This document shows, piece by piece, positions 8,359 through 17,198 of a DNA stretch of 64,000 bases. The notes below the pieces were generated by a model. The model was not told the DNA's origin and searched no databases. It was given only the letters and a program-made list of their open reading frames with translations. The position numbers were made by a program, and so were the translations under genes. The first letter of the stretch is position 1. Each line of letters begins with the position of its first letter. The stretch is from contig DATNBU010000027.1 of the NCBI GenBank assembly GCA_035571835.1, forward strand, positions 172,208 through 236,207. Direction: 5' to 3'. The stretch comes from Candidatus Limnocylindrales bacterium. GTDB taxonomy: Bacteria > Desulfobacterota > Binatia > UBA1149 > CAITLU01.

Positions 8359-9719
8359 AGCGGCGACGCATGCGATCCGGCCGGATCGCGGCGTTCGGCC
8401 GATTCCCGCATCCATTGACGTACTGCTTCGATGTCGCGCGGTACCATACGGGCCGCGGCCAGCATGCACACCGTGAGTAGAAGGTTGAGCGCAGGAATCA
8501 CGTACATCGCGCGGCGCAGGCCGTCGCCCTTGAACGCTTCGAGCGCGGGGCCGCTGGTCGCGGAAACGCCCGCGGCTGCGGCTGCCGCCAGCATGTAGTG
8601 ATCGCTCAGGCGGCCCATGACGATGGGGCCGAGCGAAGCCCCGAGCAGATACATGGCGAAGAAGTACGTGGCCATCGCCATGCCGCGCAGCGACGGCTCG
8701 ACCAGATCCTGGATCGTCGAGTACGTCGTCGAGTAGTAAACGTACATCGCCGCGACGCCGAGGGTCATCGGGAATGCGAAGCCCATCGGGCTCGACGGTG
8801 GCGCATCGATGGCGACGTACGTCAGCGGCGCCGCGACGAGGAATGCCATCGCAGAAAGGGTCATGCGCCCTCCCGGCCACCGTCTGGTGAGCCGATCGGC
8901 GAGCATTCCGCCGAAGATCAATCCGGGAATGCCCGAAAGGCCGAAGACGAACATCGAATAGTAGCCGGCCTCGGCGATATTCACGTGATGGTAGCGGATC
9001 AGCAGCGGCGCGATGAACGAACCGATGGCGTACATGTTGAAGTTGTGGAGCGCACCCGAGAGCACGATCGGCCACATGCTCGGGATCGACAGCACCAGCC
9101 TGATCGGCGAGCCGGCGCGCACGACCTCACCGATGTCATGCGCTTCGGCAGCGCCGCGCGCGGGCTCGTGGATCAGGGCAAGCGCTGCAATCGAGCACAG
9201 GACCCCCGGCGCGGACGCGAGAAAGAAAGCTGCCTGCCAGCCCCAGGTCTTCGCGATGTACCCGCCGGCAAGAAAGCTTGCGGCGATCCCGAGCGGGAGA
9301 CCGAGCATGTAGATGGAAAGAGCCCGGGAACGTTCGTGGGCTGGAAACAGATCGCCGATCAGCGACGCCGCCGCCGGTGCGCACGATGCCTCACCGAGGC
9401 CTACTCCAAGGCGCACGACGAACAATTGTGTGAAGCTCGTGCAGATGCCCGAAGCCGCAGTGAGCAGGCTCCATGCGAACACTCCGCCGGCGAGGATGTG
9501 CGTGCGTCGCAGCTTGTCCGCCAGCCGTCCGAACGGGAGGCCGACGACCGCGTAGATCAGCGTAAATGCCGTGCCGAGAGTGCCGAGCGCGGTGTCGCTC
9601 AGCTGCCACTGTTTTCGGATGTCTTCACCGACCGCTCCGAGGATCTGGCGGTCGACGAAGTTCATCAGGTTGATCGCGAACAGGACCGCGAGCGCGACCT
9701 GGGCTCGTCTGCGGAGCAT
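8319..9719 (-). CDS. MFS transporter (spinster/hexuronate-like)
   Basis: 466 residues with about 12 predicted membrane helices. The N-terminus has the family pattern INLMNFVDRQILGAVGEDIR, helix 2 GTAFTLIYAVVGLPFGRLAD and the motif-A loop RLADKLRRTHILAGG. The pattern matches MFS members of the spinster/ACS (anion:cation symporter)-like group that move organic anions or lipids. The ATG at 9719 is preferred; a TTG at 9755 would add 12 residues and neither has a clear ribosome binding site. Its 3' end overlaps the LysR gene by 40 bases, so the two transcripts must collide or be antisense at their ends. Confidence 0.88.
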   Translation of the reverse strand: MLRRRAQVALAVLFAINLMNFVDRQILGAVGEDIRKQWQLSDTALGTLGTAFTLIYAVVGLPFGRLADKLRRTHILAGGVFAWSLLTAASGICTSFTQLFVVRLGVGLGEASCAPAAASLIGDLFPAHERSRALSIYMLGLPLGIAASFLAGGYIAKTWGWQAAFFLASAPGVLCSIAALALIHEPARGAAEAHDIGEVVRAGSPIRLVLSIPSMWPIVLSGALHNFNMYAIGSFIAPLLIRYHHVNIAEAGYYSMFVFGLSGIPGLIFGGMLADRLTRRWPGGRMTLSAMAFLVAAPLTYVAIDAPPSSPMGFAFPMTLGVAAMYVYYSTTYSTIQDLVEPSLRGMAMATYFFAMYLLGASLGPIVMGRLSDHYMLAAAAAAGVSATSGPALEAFKGDGLRRAMYVIPALNLLLTVCMLAAARMVPRDIEAVRQWMRESAERRDPAGSHASPLQTRSSLGMSSRS

Positions 9720-10146
9720 CGGCACGCGCCAGTTTCGAGTTCGTCGCGGTGACAAGCAAATTCGAGTGCAGGCGACGATGTGCGAGAAATCGTCCGGCGG
9801 CTATGGCGTGAACTCGCGTTTCTGCGATGGGTCCACGAGACCGTTCGCTCGATGCGGAGCCGCTGAGATCCTTCCGTGAAGAACGCCGTTGCACAGGTTC
9901 GAGTCCCCGAGCGATTTCCTCTCAGCTCTCGGCACTGAGCTCGACCGGTTGGTCTCGCCGGACGGCGTCCGTGCCGATGCCGCGCCGACCCTTCTCTGTG
10001 AAGTGGATAACAAAAATTGCGCAGACGAACGTGCGGCTGCGACGATTGCCTGCGCTACCACGGAAGAATCTCCGTACTTCTTCTGGCCGTAGTCGTTCCC
10101 GAATGACAGGGTCGCAGCCCCGAACTTCCATGCACGGAGGGGAACA
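9720..10146. other. Intergenic region
   Basis: About 430 bases between the MFS gene (minus) and the propeller-type gene (plus). Short open frames occur on both strands but none has family features. It ends with a strong ribosome binding site for the gene at 10147 (GGAGGGGAAC). No promoter could be assigned with confidence. Confidence 0.5.
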
Positions 10147-12672
10147 ATGAGCCGACAGTTACGAAGCCCTATCGTTCGAGGATGCAGCGTTGTCGTGACC
10201 AGCCTGCTGCGGTGCTGCCTGATCTGCGTTCTGGTCGCATCTGCGCAAATCGAAAACGCCTGTGCCGAGACGATACTTTCCGAGTCGTTTGAGAATGGCG
10301 TCCTGGACTCGCGCATCAGCGTGCAGACGGTTGGAACGTTTAGAAACGCACCCGGAATCGAGCCGGTCACCCAGCTCGGCAGCGCGCACGCTTTCGGCTT
10401 CGGACGTTCGAACTGCGGAGCCAGCTGCTTTCAGTTTCACTCGACCGCGCTTCACATCGTTTTCCCCGAACCGGTGTACGTGTCGTCGATTTCGTTCAAG
10501 GAGATGGAGCTCTACGAAAACTGGGGTTCGGGCGGAAATGTGGCAGTCGATGGGGTTGCGCTCGAGAACTCCTATCTGGGGCGCCAACCGTATAACGATC
10601 GCCAACCCGACTCCGCGCCTCGCCAACACGATCTTCCGGTAGGAAAGCCCGTGAAAGAGATCGTCATCTACGTCGGCGACATCACCAATCTCAGCGAGGT
10701 CTTTCTCGACGATCTCAGGATCAACTCGGAAGCCGAAACCGTCTTCGACGCAGACTTCACCACCAATGCGATTTCGGTCATCGGCGGAACGGCGAGTGTT
10801 GTCGGGAATTTCGTCTTCGATTTTCGCCCGGAACGCACGGATGACCACTGGGCGTTCAAATCTCACGGCGCGTCGTTCACGATCACGTTTCCTCTTCAGG
10901 CTCCCGGGAATCTGCTCCTGCAGTTCGAGCATCTGACGTCGCTGCTGGCAGGCGCCACCAATGACGGGTTCTCGCCGATCGATGTCCTCGTAAACAATCA
11001 GCCATTTCTCGACGATTACGACCCTGGAGTTGCCCACGGTGGAAACAAGGGGTTTGTTTCCGACCAGTTCCTCGTGCCAGCTGGTTTGCTGGCAAGCGGT
11101 ACGAACCAGATCACGGTAGCGATCCAGGATGCTGCGGAGAGTCAGTACTGGATCAGGCACATGCGGGCCGAGTCGGGCATCGGAGTCGTCACGCCTGCGC
11201 CTCTGGTGCCGGATGACCAACTCGAAGGTGAGGGGCTCGGCGGGTCGATCGCGCTCTCGGACGATTACCTCGTTATTGGTGCGCCGGCGACCAACGGCAA
11301 CAAAGCAGGCAGAGTGCGACTCTTCGCACGCTCCGGCGACGGATACGTCGAACAGAGCCAGACCGGTCCTGTTCCGATTCCTTTCCAGGATCCCGACGAT
11401 CCTGCTGCCGAGCTTAACTTCGGAGAGTCGGTAGCCGTCTCCGGACGGACGATCATCGTCGGTGCACCGGCCGATGTTGCGGTGAACGGCAGCAAGAAGG
11501 CCTTCGGCAGCGCGTCCGTCTTCTTTTTCGACGGCACGTCCTGGGTGCACCAGGGAAAGTTCCTCGACTTCGACAACGACTGCAAGAGTTTCGGTACCAG
11601 CGTCGCGATCAACGGCGATGACGTCGTGGTCGGTGCTCCGGGGGGAGCCTGCGCACGCGTCTTCGAACGAACGGGAACCACGTGGGCTCCAAAAGCGTTG
11701 TTGCGTGCCGGAAGCCCGAGCGGTCGATTCGGACAGAGCGTGGGCATTTCCGAAGGATCGATATTGATCGGCGCACCGGGAGCGGCCGGCTCAGGCCATC
11801 ACTGCATGACGCAGGGTTCGGTCTACGCGTATCGCAAGTCCGGATCCGATTGGATTCTGGATACGACTATTGTCGAGCCCTCGGACACCGGTGGTGGAGC
11901 ATGTTTCGGCACTGCCGTTGCGATCGATGGTGCGACGGGCGTGGTTGGTACGCCGGGAGACGACGGCGGAGCCGAGGATGCGGGAGCTGCCTATGTAATC
12001 CAGCACCAGGCCGGTCACTGGTTTGCTCAAACCAAGCTACTCGCTTTTCCCACCCCGGCCGCCGGCGACGGTTTTGGTGGCGCGGTCGACACGAGGCTGG
12101 GGTTGGTCCTGGTCGGTTCTCCCGGCGCCGCAGCTTACCTTTTCCAGTTTCAGCCGGAGGCCGCTTCTCTCTCCTTGAGAAGTCCGAACAAGTCGCTGTG
12201 GCCGCCTCGTGGCCTGTATCTTCCGCCGCCCGAATTCCCGCCCAGCGTCAGCAAGTTCGCATTCTCGGTCGCCGTGGCGTCGGGCCTGACGGCCGTCGGT
12301 GCCCCGGCGACGCGCATTGATGAGCTGAGCGAGGCCGGCGCTGCTTTTCCGGACGACTCCGCTCCCAAGCCCACGATCGTGTGCGGCGATGGCACAGTCG
12401 AGCTCGGGGAAGGATGCGATGACGGCGACGTGAGCTGGAGCCAGGGCCAGCCCTGCGATGAGCAGTGCCATGCGCTGAAGTGCGGCGATACGAATGACTC
12501 CGGAACGCTCACGTCGGCGGACGCGTATTTCGCACTGCGCGTCGCGTCCGGGTCATCGACATGCGCCCGGTCGGTTTGTGACGTGACCAGGGACTTGCAG
12601 ATCACGAGCGTGGACGCGCTCAAAATCCTCAGAGCCGCCGTCGCGTTGGAGGGTGAGCTTTCCTGTTCATGA
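10147..12672 (+). CDS. Exported FG-GAP/integrin-like propeller protein with dockerin-like tail
   Basis: 841 residues. A Sec signal peptide covers residues 1 to about 40 (hydrophobic VVVTSLLRCCLICVLVASAQ). Residues 40-350 hold two beta-sandwich-like regions; 355-740 hold seven repeats of the form FGxSVAxxGxxxVVGAP (LGGSIALSDDYLVIGAP, FGESVAVSGRTIIVGAP, FGTSVAINGDDVVVGAP and so on), the FG-GAP pattern of integrin-alpha-like beta-propellers; seven repeats would make one closed propeller. The C-terminus has CGDTNDSGTLTSADAYFALR and VCDVTRDLQITSVDALKILR, a pair of Ca-binding dockerin-like helices. Start set by GGAGGGGAAC. Likely secreted or surface-bound; ligand unknown. Confidence 0.88.
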   Translation: MSRQLRSPIVRGCSVVVTSLLRCCLICVLVASAQIENACAETILSESFENGVLDSRISVQTVGTFRNAPGIEPVTQLGSAHAFGFGRSNCGASCFQFHSTALHIVFPEPVYVSSISFKEMELYENWGSGGNVAVDGVALENSYLGRQPYNDRQPDSAPRQHDLPVGKPVKEIVIYVGDITNLSEVFLDDLRINSEAETVFDADFTTNAISVIGGTASVVGNFVFDFRPERTDDHWAFKSHGASFTITFPLQAPGNLLLQFEHLTSLLAGATNDGFSPIDVLVNNQPFLDDYDPGVAHGGNKGFVSDQFLVPAGLLASGTNQITVAIQDAAESQYWIRHMRAESGIGVVTPAPLVPDDQLEGEGLGGSIALSDDYLVIGAPATNGNKAGRVRLFARSGDGYVEQSQTGPVPIPFQDPDDPAAELNFGESVAVSGRTIIVGAPADVAVNGSKKAFGSASVFFFDGTSWVHQGKFLDFDNDCKSFGTSVAINGDDVVVGAPGGACARVFERTGTTWAPKALLRAGSPSGRFGQSVGISEGSILIGAPGAAGSGHHCMTQGSVYAYRKSGSDWILDTTIVEPSDTGGGACFGTAVAIDGATGVVGTPGDDGGAEDAGAAYVIQHQAGHWFAQTKLLAFPTPAAGDGFGGAVDTRLGLVLVGSPGAAAYLFQFQPEAASLSLRSPNKSLWPPRGLYLPPPEFPPSVSKFAFSVAVASGLTAVGAPATRIDELSEAGAAFPDDSAPKPTIVCGDGTVELGEGCDDGDVSWSQGQPCDEQCHALKCGDTNDSGTLTSADAYFALRVASGSSTCARSVCDVTRDLQITSVDALKILRAAVALEGELSCS

Positions 12673-12718
12673 TACGCGTTCCGGAGTAGGCGAGGCTGGT
12701 ATCGGGGGACGGATCTCG

Positions 12719-14668
12719 TCAGCCAGCACACGTCAGGTCGACGGCCAGACCAACCGCATTGCGAAGCACGGCCAGAGCATCCGTCGCCGTGATGCTGCCG
12801 TCCGAGTTCACGTCGCAGACGCGCTCGTCGCAGCTCGCACCGCCGACCGATGCCTTGAGGGTGAAAAGAGCGTCGGACACCGTCGCACCGGCTACGAGCG
12901 GAGTCAGCGGCTCACCGCACGGGACCCGGCGGCAATCGTCCAGACAATACTGGCCGGCCTGGAAGCCGGTACTGCCGTCGTCGCACTGCTCGCCGCCGTC
13001 GATGACATGGTTTCCACAAAGCGGAGCGTCACACGCGGGAAATGCATACGCTTCGTATCCCCAGCACATGACCGAGCCGTCGTCGCGAACACCGCAGGTC
13101 ACGGCGAAGTCGCTCGAGAGCTCCACGAATGAGCCGGACGGCGGACTGGCCTGTCCATAGTCGTCGGCGCCCCAGCACGAGACGCTGCCGTTCGGCCGGA
13201 TGCCGCACGCATGGCCTCCGCCCGACGCGATCTGCAAAAACGATCCGGACGGAGGATCGGCCTGGCCGTAGTGATTGTTACCCCAGCAGTCCACGCTGCC
13301 GTTGTCGCGGATGCCGCACGTAAAACCGTTGCCAGCCGCGAGCTGTACGAAATTGCCCGGAGGCGCAGTCGCCTCGCCGCTGTTGTTGCTGCCCCAGCAT
13401 TCGGCGCTGCCGTCCACGCGGATCGCGCAGTCGTGAGTCTCTCCCGTCGACAGGTGCTCGAACTTTCCCGCGGTCGGCACCGGTTTGCCGTCGGGAAGCT
13501 GTCCCCAGCATTCGATGCTTTTGTCCTCGCGGATGCCGCACGAATGGTCGCCGTTGGCCGACACCTCGCGAAACGCTGAGCCCGGCGGGCTTGCCTGGCC
13601 GTAGTCGTCGGATCCCCAACAGATCGCATCGGTGCCGGACAATCCGCAGACGTGGAAGGAACCCGATGAGATCCGGTCGAACATCGCAGCAGGAATCGCC
13701 AGTCCGTACGGAGTCGGTCCCCAGCAATCGACAAGGCCGTTCTCCCGCCGCACACACCAGCGCACTGCGCCGACGGTCACCTCGCGCGCAACTCCGGTCG
13801 GCAGCGCCGCGCCGCCTTGACGGTTCGTGCCCCAGCAGGAGACCAACCCGCTCTCCAGAAGGCCGCAGCTGTAGGCAAAACCGCCGGAGGCGCCGATGAA
13901 ACCATCACGCGTCGGCGGCGTTGCCTGTCCCCAGTCCGAATTGCCCCAGCAGATGACGTGACCATCGCTGCGCACGCCACACGCATGCCCCCAACCTGTC
14001 GTGACCTGCGTAAATGGTCCGTCGGGAGGAGACGTCGAACCATAGTTGTCGTAGCCCCAGCATTCGATTTCGCCATCCTCGCGCAGCCCGCACGAAAGGC
14101 CCCAGCTCACGGAGATCTCAACGAATTTGCCCGGAGGCGCGTCGAGGTCACCCGCGAATCCATCACCCCAGCATTGTACGGTGCCGTCCTGTCGAAGCGC
14201 GCACGCGTGGCGATCGCCGGAGTCGACCTTCGTGAACGTTCCCGTCGGCTCGTCCTGCAGTCCGTATGCGTTCGCCCCCCAGCACCGCAGCGTTCCGTCT
14301 GTACGAACACCGCAGCTGAAGTCGGTGCCGGCAGAAAGCTGGATGAACCTGCCGCTCGGCGCCGCGGCCTGGCCTGCGAGATTGCTTCCCCAGCACGACA
14401 CGCTGCCATCGGCCGCGATGGCGCACGTATGGTCCTGGCCGGCGCTGAGGTCGACAAACGGCCCGGATGGCGGTTCGGACTGCCCGAAAGCATTGTTTCC
14501 CCAGCAGACGGCGTCACCTGCCGCGGTGAGACCGCAGGTGTGACCACCGCCGACCGAGATTTTCTCGAATGCACACGAAATCGCTCCGGCATCGGACGCG
14601 GCTCCGCACAAGATGGCGAAGAGCACGAAGGCGGACCAACACTGACGGCGCGCGCTGGGGAGGAACAT
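12719..14668 (-). CDS. Exported RCC1-like 14-repeat protein with dockerin-like tail
   Basis: 649 residues. Signal peptide at the N-terminus (SAFVLFAILCGAASDAGA), then 14 tandem repeats of about 37-40 residues with the core HxCGxRxDGxVxCWGxNxYGQAxPPxGxF (for example SCWGADDYGQASPPSGSF). Repeats are of the RCC1/BLIP-II type that build seven-bladed beta-propellers, so 14 would fit two propellers; each repeat brings two Cys, one in HxCG and one in CWG, that could pair. The tail has a Cys-rich segment and the dockerin-like pair (TVSDALFTLKASVGG; CDVNSDGSITATDALAVLR). A TTG start at 14710 is possible. Convergent with the gene before it; function unknown, extracellular binding likely. Confidence 0.88.
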   Translation of the reverse strand: MFLPSARRQCWSAFVLFAILCGAASDAGAISCAFEKISVGGGHTCGLTAAGDAVCWGNNAFGQSEPPSGPFVDLSAGQDHTCAIAADGSVSCWGSNLAGQAAAPSGRFIQLSAGTDFSCGVRTDGTLRCWGANAYGLQDEPTGTFTKVDSGDRHACALRQDGTVQCWGDGFAGDLDAPPGKFVEISVSWGLSCGLREDGEIECWGYDNYGSTSPPDGPFTQVTTGWGHACGVRSDGHVICWGNSDWGQATPPTRDGFIGASGGFAYSCGLLESGLVSCWGTNRQGGAALPTGVAREVTVGAVRWCVRRENGLVDCWGPTPYGLAIPAAMFDRISSGSFHVCGLSGTDAICWGSDDYGQASPPGSAFREVSANGDHSCGIREDKSIECWGQLPDGKPVPTAGKFEHLSTGETHDCAIRVDGSAECWGSNNSGEATAPPGNFVQLAAGNGFTCGIRDNGSVDCWGNNHYGQADPPSGSFLQIASGGGHACGIRPNGSVSCWGADDYGQASPPSGSFVELSSDFAVTCGVRDDGSVMCWGYEAYAFPACDAPLCGNHVIDGGEQCDDGSTGFQAGQYCLDDCRRVPCGEPLTPLVAGATVSDALFTLKASVGGASCDERVCDVNSDGSITATDALAVLRNAVGLAVDLTCAG

Positions 14669-14880
14669 CGCTCTGGCGCGCCTCGTGTCACGCCGTAGCT
14701 GTTCTCGCAAGCTCCGTCAGATCGGGTGCGTGTGCGCCCAGGCCGTTTCCATCAGGAACAGCTCGCGGGTGCCGGAGGCGACGGCAGAATGCCGTTTTCT
14801 GTCATGCCCAGGAGAAGCTGGCTGTGCTATCGTGCGAGATAGCTCACCAATACGCGTCATTCCCGGGAAGGAAGGCATTC

Positions 14881-15675
14881 ATGGATAGCCATACACACGT
14901 GCTGCTCGCGTCGCGCCTGCTCGAGATTTGCGGCGCCCGCAAGTCGCTATGCATCGTAAGTCTCTTCCCGCAAATCGACCGGTCACCGCCGACGCTGCAT
15001 CGCATGTATGCGCATACGGTGTTCAAGACGAGGGAGTTGACGGAAATCGGTCTGCTCGTGTTGAGCGATCGTGGCACCGAGACTGCGTCGGCGCGCTTCA
15101 GCAACGCTTTTGCCGTCCGGCGCTTCGGCGAAGAAGGCGGGCGGATGCTCTCTTATCTCGCGCAGCAGTCGTGGGACGGCGCTTCCGCTCTGTCCGAGCT
15201 CGAGCGCGATGCGGCATTGATGGCGTACGTGTCGCACCTTTATCTCGATACCTACAACCAGCCGACCCAGCCTTTTTCGCCGGAATCCGTGTATTGCTCC
15301 GGACAGTGGAAATTGTGGAAGGAGCTCGGCGACTTCCGGCTCGAGCTCTACACCACGCCGGCCATCGACGAGCTGCGCGAGGAACTCTTCCACCAGGCCT
15401 TCTGGAAAGACGCGCCCCGAATTTTCCCCGCCATTCTGACGCAGGCAATGCTGATCAGGATGTGCGCCTTCAGCCTGGAGCAGATCCCTGCCGCGCTGGT
15501 GGTGTCCGGAATGAAGGCGCTGAAATTCGAACCCGGCATGCAAGGCGAAACGAAGGCGGCGTGCCAGTTCCTCGAGGAGTTCGAAAACAGCTTGTTCAAT
15601 CTGCACATCAAACATCTGGGCGTGGGCGCCAGCGTGCATGTGGCTAGCCCGGCCTCGAACGTTTATGCCGCCTGA
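14881..15675 (+). CDS. Hypothetical protein, possibly zinc-dependent phospholipase C-like
   Basis: 264 residues, no signal peptide. Histidines and acids occur in an order that recalls the zinc-dependent phospholipase C/S1-P1 nuclease-like fold: MDSHTHVLLASRLLE at the N-terminus, SLFPQIDRSPPTLHRMYAH, and AYVSHLYLDTYNQP near residue 120, where relatives carry HxxxD ligands. The match is a motif impression only. Start at 14881 has GGAAGGAAGG upstream. Its stop overlaps the start of the VanW gene, so the two are co-translated and probably act together. Confidence 0.6.
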   Translation: MDSHTHVLLASRLLEICGARKSLCIVSLFPQIDRSPPTLHRMYAHTVFKTRELTEIGLLVLSDRGTETASARFSNAFAVRRFGEEGGRMLSYLAQQSWDGASALSELERDAALMAYVSHLYLDTYNQPTQPFSPESVYCSGQWKLWKELGDFRLELYTTPAIDELREELFHQAFWKDAPRIFPAILTQAMLIRMCAFSLEQIPAALVVSGMKALKFEPGMQGETKAACQFLEEFENSLFNLHIKHLGVGASVHVASPASNVYAA

Positions 15676-16396
15676 CTTTCCTCACGAGGTCGCAGGCTAC
15701 GCATGCCCGCTGATCAATCCGCCGGCGCAGCGGCACCTTTTTCGGAACAAGATCCACAATCTGCAGCTGGCGATCGGTCGCATGCAAGGCTTTGTGCTGC
15801 TGCCTGGCGAAGAGTTTTCATTCTGGCGCATGGCCCTGGAACCCGTCGCAGAAAACGGCTACCGCGAAGGTGCGATGTTCATCAACCATCGCGTCACGAC
15901 CTCGATGGGCGGCGGCCTGTGCCAGCTCTCGGGATTGATCTACAACCTGGCATTGCTGTCGGGCTGCGAGATTACCGAGCGCTTCAACCACAGCATCGAC
16001 GCCTACGGAGAAAACCGCTACATCCCGCTCGGACGCGACGCCACCGTTGCGTACGACAGGAAAAATCTGCGATTCCGGAATCCGTACGCCTTTGCGCTCC
16101 GATTGCATCTGGCTGTAAACGAGCAACTGGCGAGCGGCAGCGTGCGGGCAGAGCAAAGTCTGCCGCATGCGATTTCGATCGAAGCGGAACTGATGGAAGA
16201 GCTGCCGTCGCCGCTCGAGCGCGTGCCGGATAGCTCGCTCCTGCCTGGCGAAGAGAAAATCGAAAAAGGGCTGTCGGGGAAAATCGTGCAGGCCTGGCGC
16301 GTCACAACCGGTTCCGGCGAAATACGCAAGGAGTTGCTGTCGCGCGACCAATATCATGCGACGCCGACGTTGTTGCGGCATCATACCGGCAGCTGA
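15665..16396 (+). CDS. VanW family protein
   Basis: 243 residues. The VanW domain is clear: LLPGEEFSFWRMALEPVAEN, then GYREGAMFINHRVTTSMGGG, LCQLSGLIYNLALLSG and FNHSIDAYGENRYIPLGRDA. VanW proteins were named from vancomycin-resistance clusters but their reaction is not known. No resistance genes (vanHAX) are near, and there is no signal peptide or PG-binding domain. The ATG at 15665 overlaps the upstream stop by 11 bases; a GTG at 15638 is the alternative start. It is convergent with the ferritin-like gene after 49 bases. Confidence 0.88.
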   Translation: MPPDFPHEVAGYACPLINPPAQRHLFRNKIHNLQLAIGRMQGFVLLPGEEFSFWRMALEPVAENGYREGAMFINHRVTTSMGGGLCQLSGLIYNLALLSGCEITERFNHSIDAYGENRYIPLGRDATVAYDRKNLRFRNPYAFALRLHLAVNEQLASGSVRAEQSLPHAISIEAELMEELPSPLERVPDSSLLPGEEKIEKGLSGKIVQAWRVTTGSGEIRKELLSRDQYHATPTLLRHHTGS

Positions 16397-16445
16397 CAGA
16401 CCGCAGCGCAAAAAGGCGCGTCGGACCAGCCCGCTTCTGCTGCCG

Positions 16446-17198
16446 TCAGTGCGTCGACTGCGGATCTTCCGAGACGTCAGCCTGTCCGAGCACCGCGGTG
16501 CGCAGCCATTCACGAACTTTCGAGTCGTGGCGATCCTCGTCGTCGGCGCATTCCCGGCACTGCTCGGCGAGCTCTTCGTGCCCGAGCTCATCGGCAAGCT
16601 CGATCAGCAGCTCCCAGCCGGCAAGATCGGCCACCTCGGCCTGAAGCATCGTGCCGAGGCACTGCGTGAGCGTGGTTTTCGGATCGGTCAGCACCTGTGC
16701 AAATCCGATCCCGATCACGCCCACGATGTCGGCGCACGGCGTAACCGCCGTCGGATCGGCGCCGAGCTGCTGGATGGCCGCCGCGAGAATTCCCGCGTGG
16801 CGGAGCTCGTCGTCGCGGATGTCCTCGATCTCATCAGCCGCCAGGCTCTCATCATGCGTATGGGATGCCTTGAGCTTGATGAGAAGCGCGTCGTAGAGCC
16901 GCACCCCGGCGCGTTCGAAAGCGAGACGCTCGCCGAGTTTGTCGAGAAGCACGGCTGCCGATTCTCCTTTGACGGCTGCGACGGTGGATTTGACGATGCC
17001 CTTGAGCTTGATCGGGCTCGGCATCGTTCCGACCGGGTCGGACTCGGTACAGTACGACAGGCGCATTTCGTCGAGCGCGTCCGTATCGGGCATCTCGTTG
17101 CGCGCCTGCACTTTGCGGAACGTCTCGAATCCGAGCGGTGACGTGGCAATTCCGGTTTTATTCTCGCCGATATCCGTCGGCTTCATCGAATTGCTCAA
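16446..17198 (-). CDS. Ferritin-like protein (second of a coupled pair)
   Basis: 250 residues. From about residue 80 the sequence has repeated helical segments with carboxylate and His residues typical of four-helix di-iron proteins: RLAFERAGVRLYDALL, EIEDIRDDELRHAGIL (ExxxDExxH-like), AEVADLAGWELLIELA and CRECADDEDRHDSKV. It therefore probably binds a di-metal site; whether it stores iron, scavenges oxygen species or is structural is open. The TTG at 17198 is the likely start: GGAGG lies five bases upstream and the TTG shares bases with the stop of the gene before it (TTGA), so translation is coupled. Confidence 0.78.
   Translation of the reverse strand: MSNSMKPTDIGENKTGIATSPLGFETFRKVQARNEMPDTDALDEMRLSYCTESDPVGTMPSPIKLKGIVKSTVAAVKGESAAVLLDKLGERLAFERAGVRLYDALLIKLKASHTHDESLAADEIEDIRDDELRHAGILAAAIQQLGADPTAVTPCADIVGVIGIGFAQVLTDPKTTLTQCLGTMLQAEVADLAGWELLIELADELGHEELAEQCRECADDEDRHDSKVREWLRTAVLGQADVSEDPQSTH

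Noticed and set aside
9827..10150. Short plus-strand frames in the gap before the FG-GAP gene
   Set aside because: No ribosome binding site, no motif, and atypical composition.
10159..11550. A 463-codon minus-strand frame opposite the FG-GAP protein gene
   Set aside because: It is antisense to repeats with clear FG-GAP motifs and shows only an Arg/Asp/Val-rich composition.
15665..16396. VanW as evidence for a vancomycin-resistance cluster
   Set aside because: No vanH, vanA, vanX or two-component genes are near; VanW domains are widespread outside such clusters.
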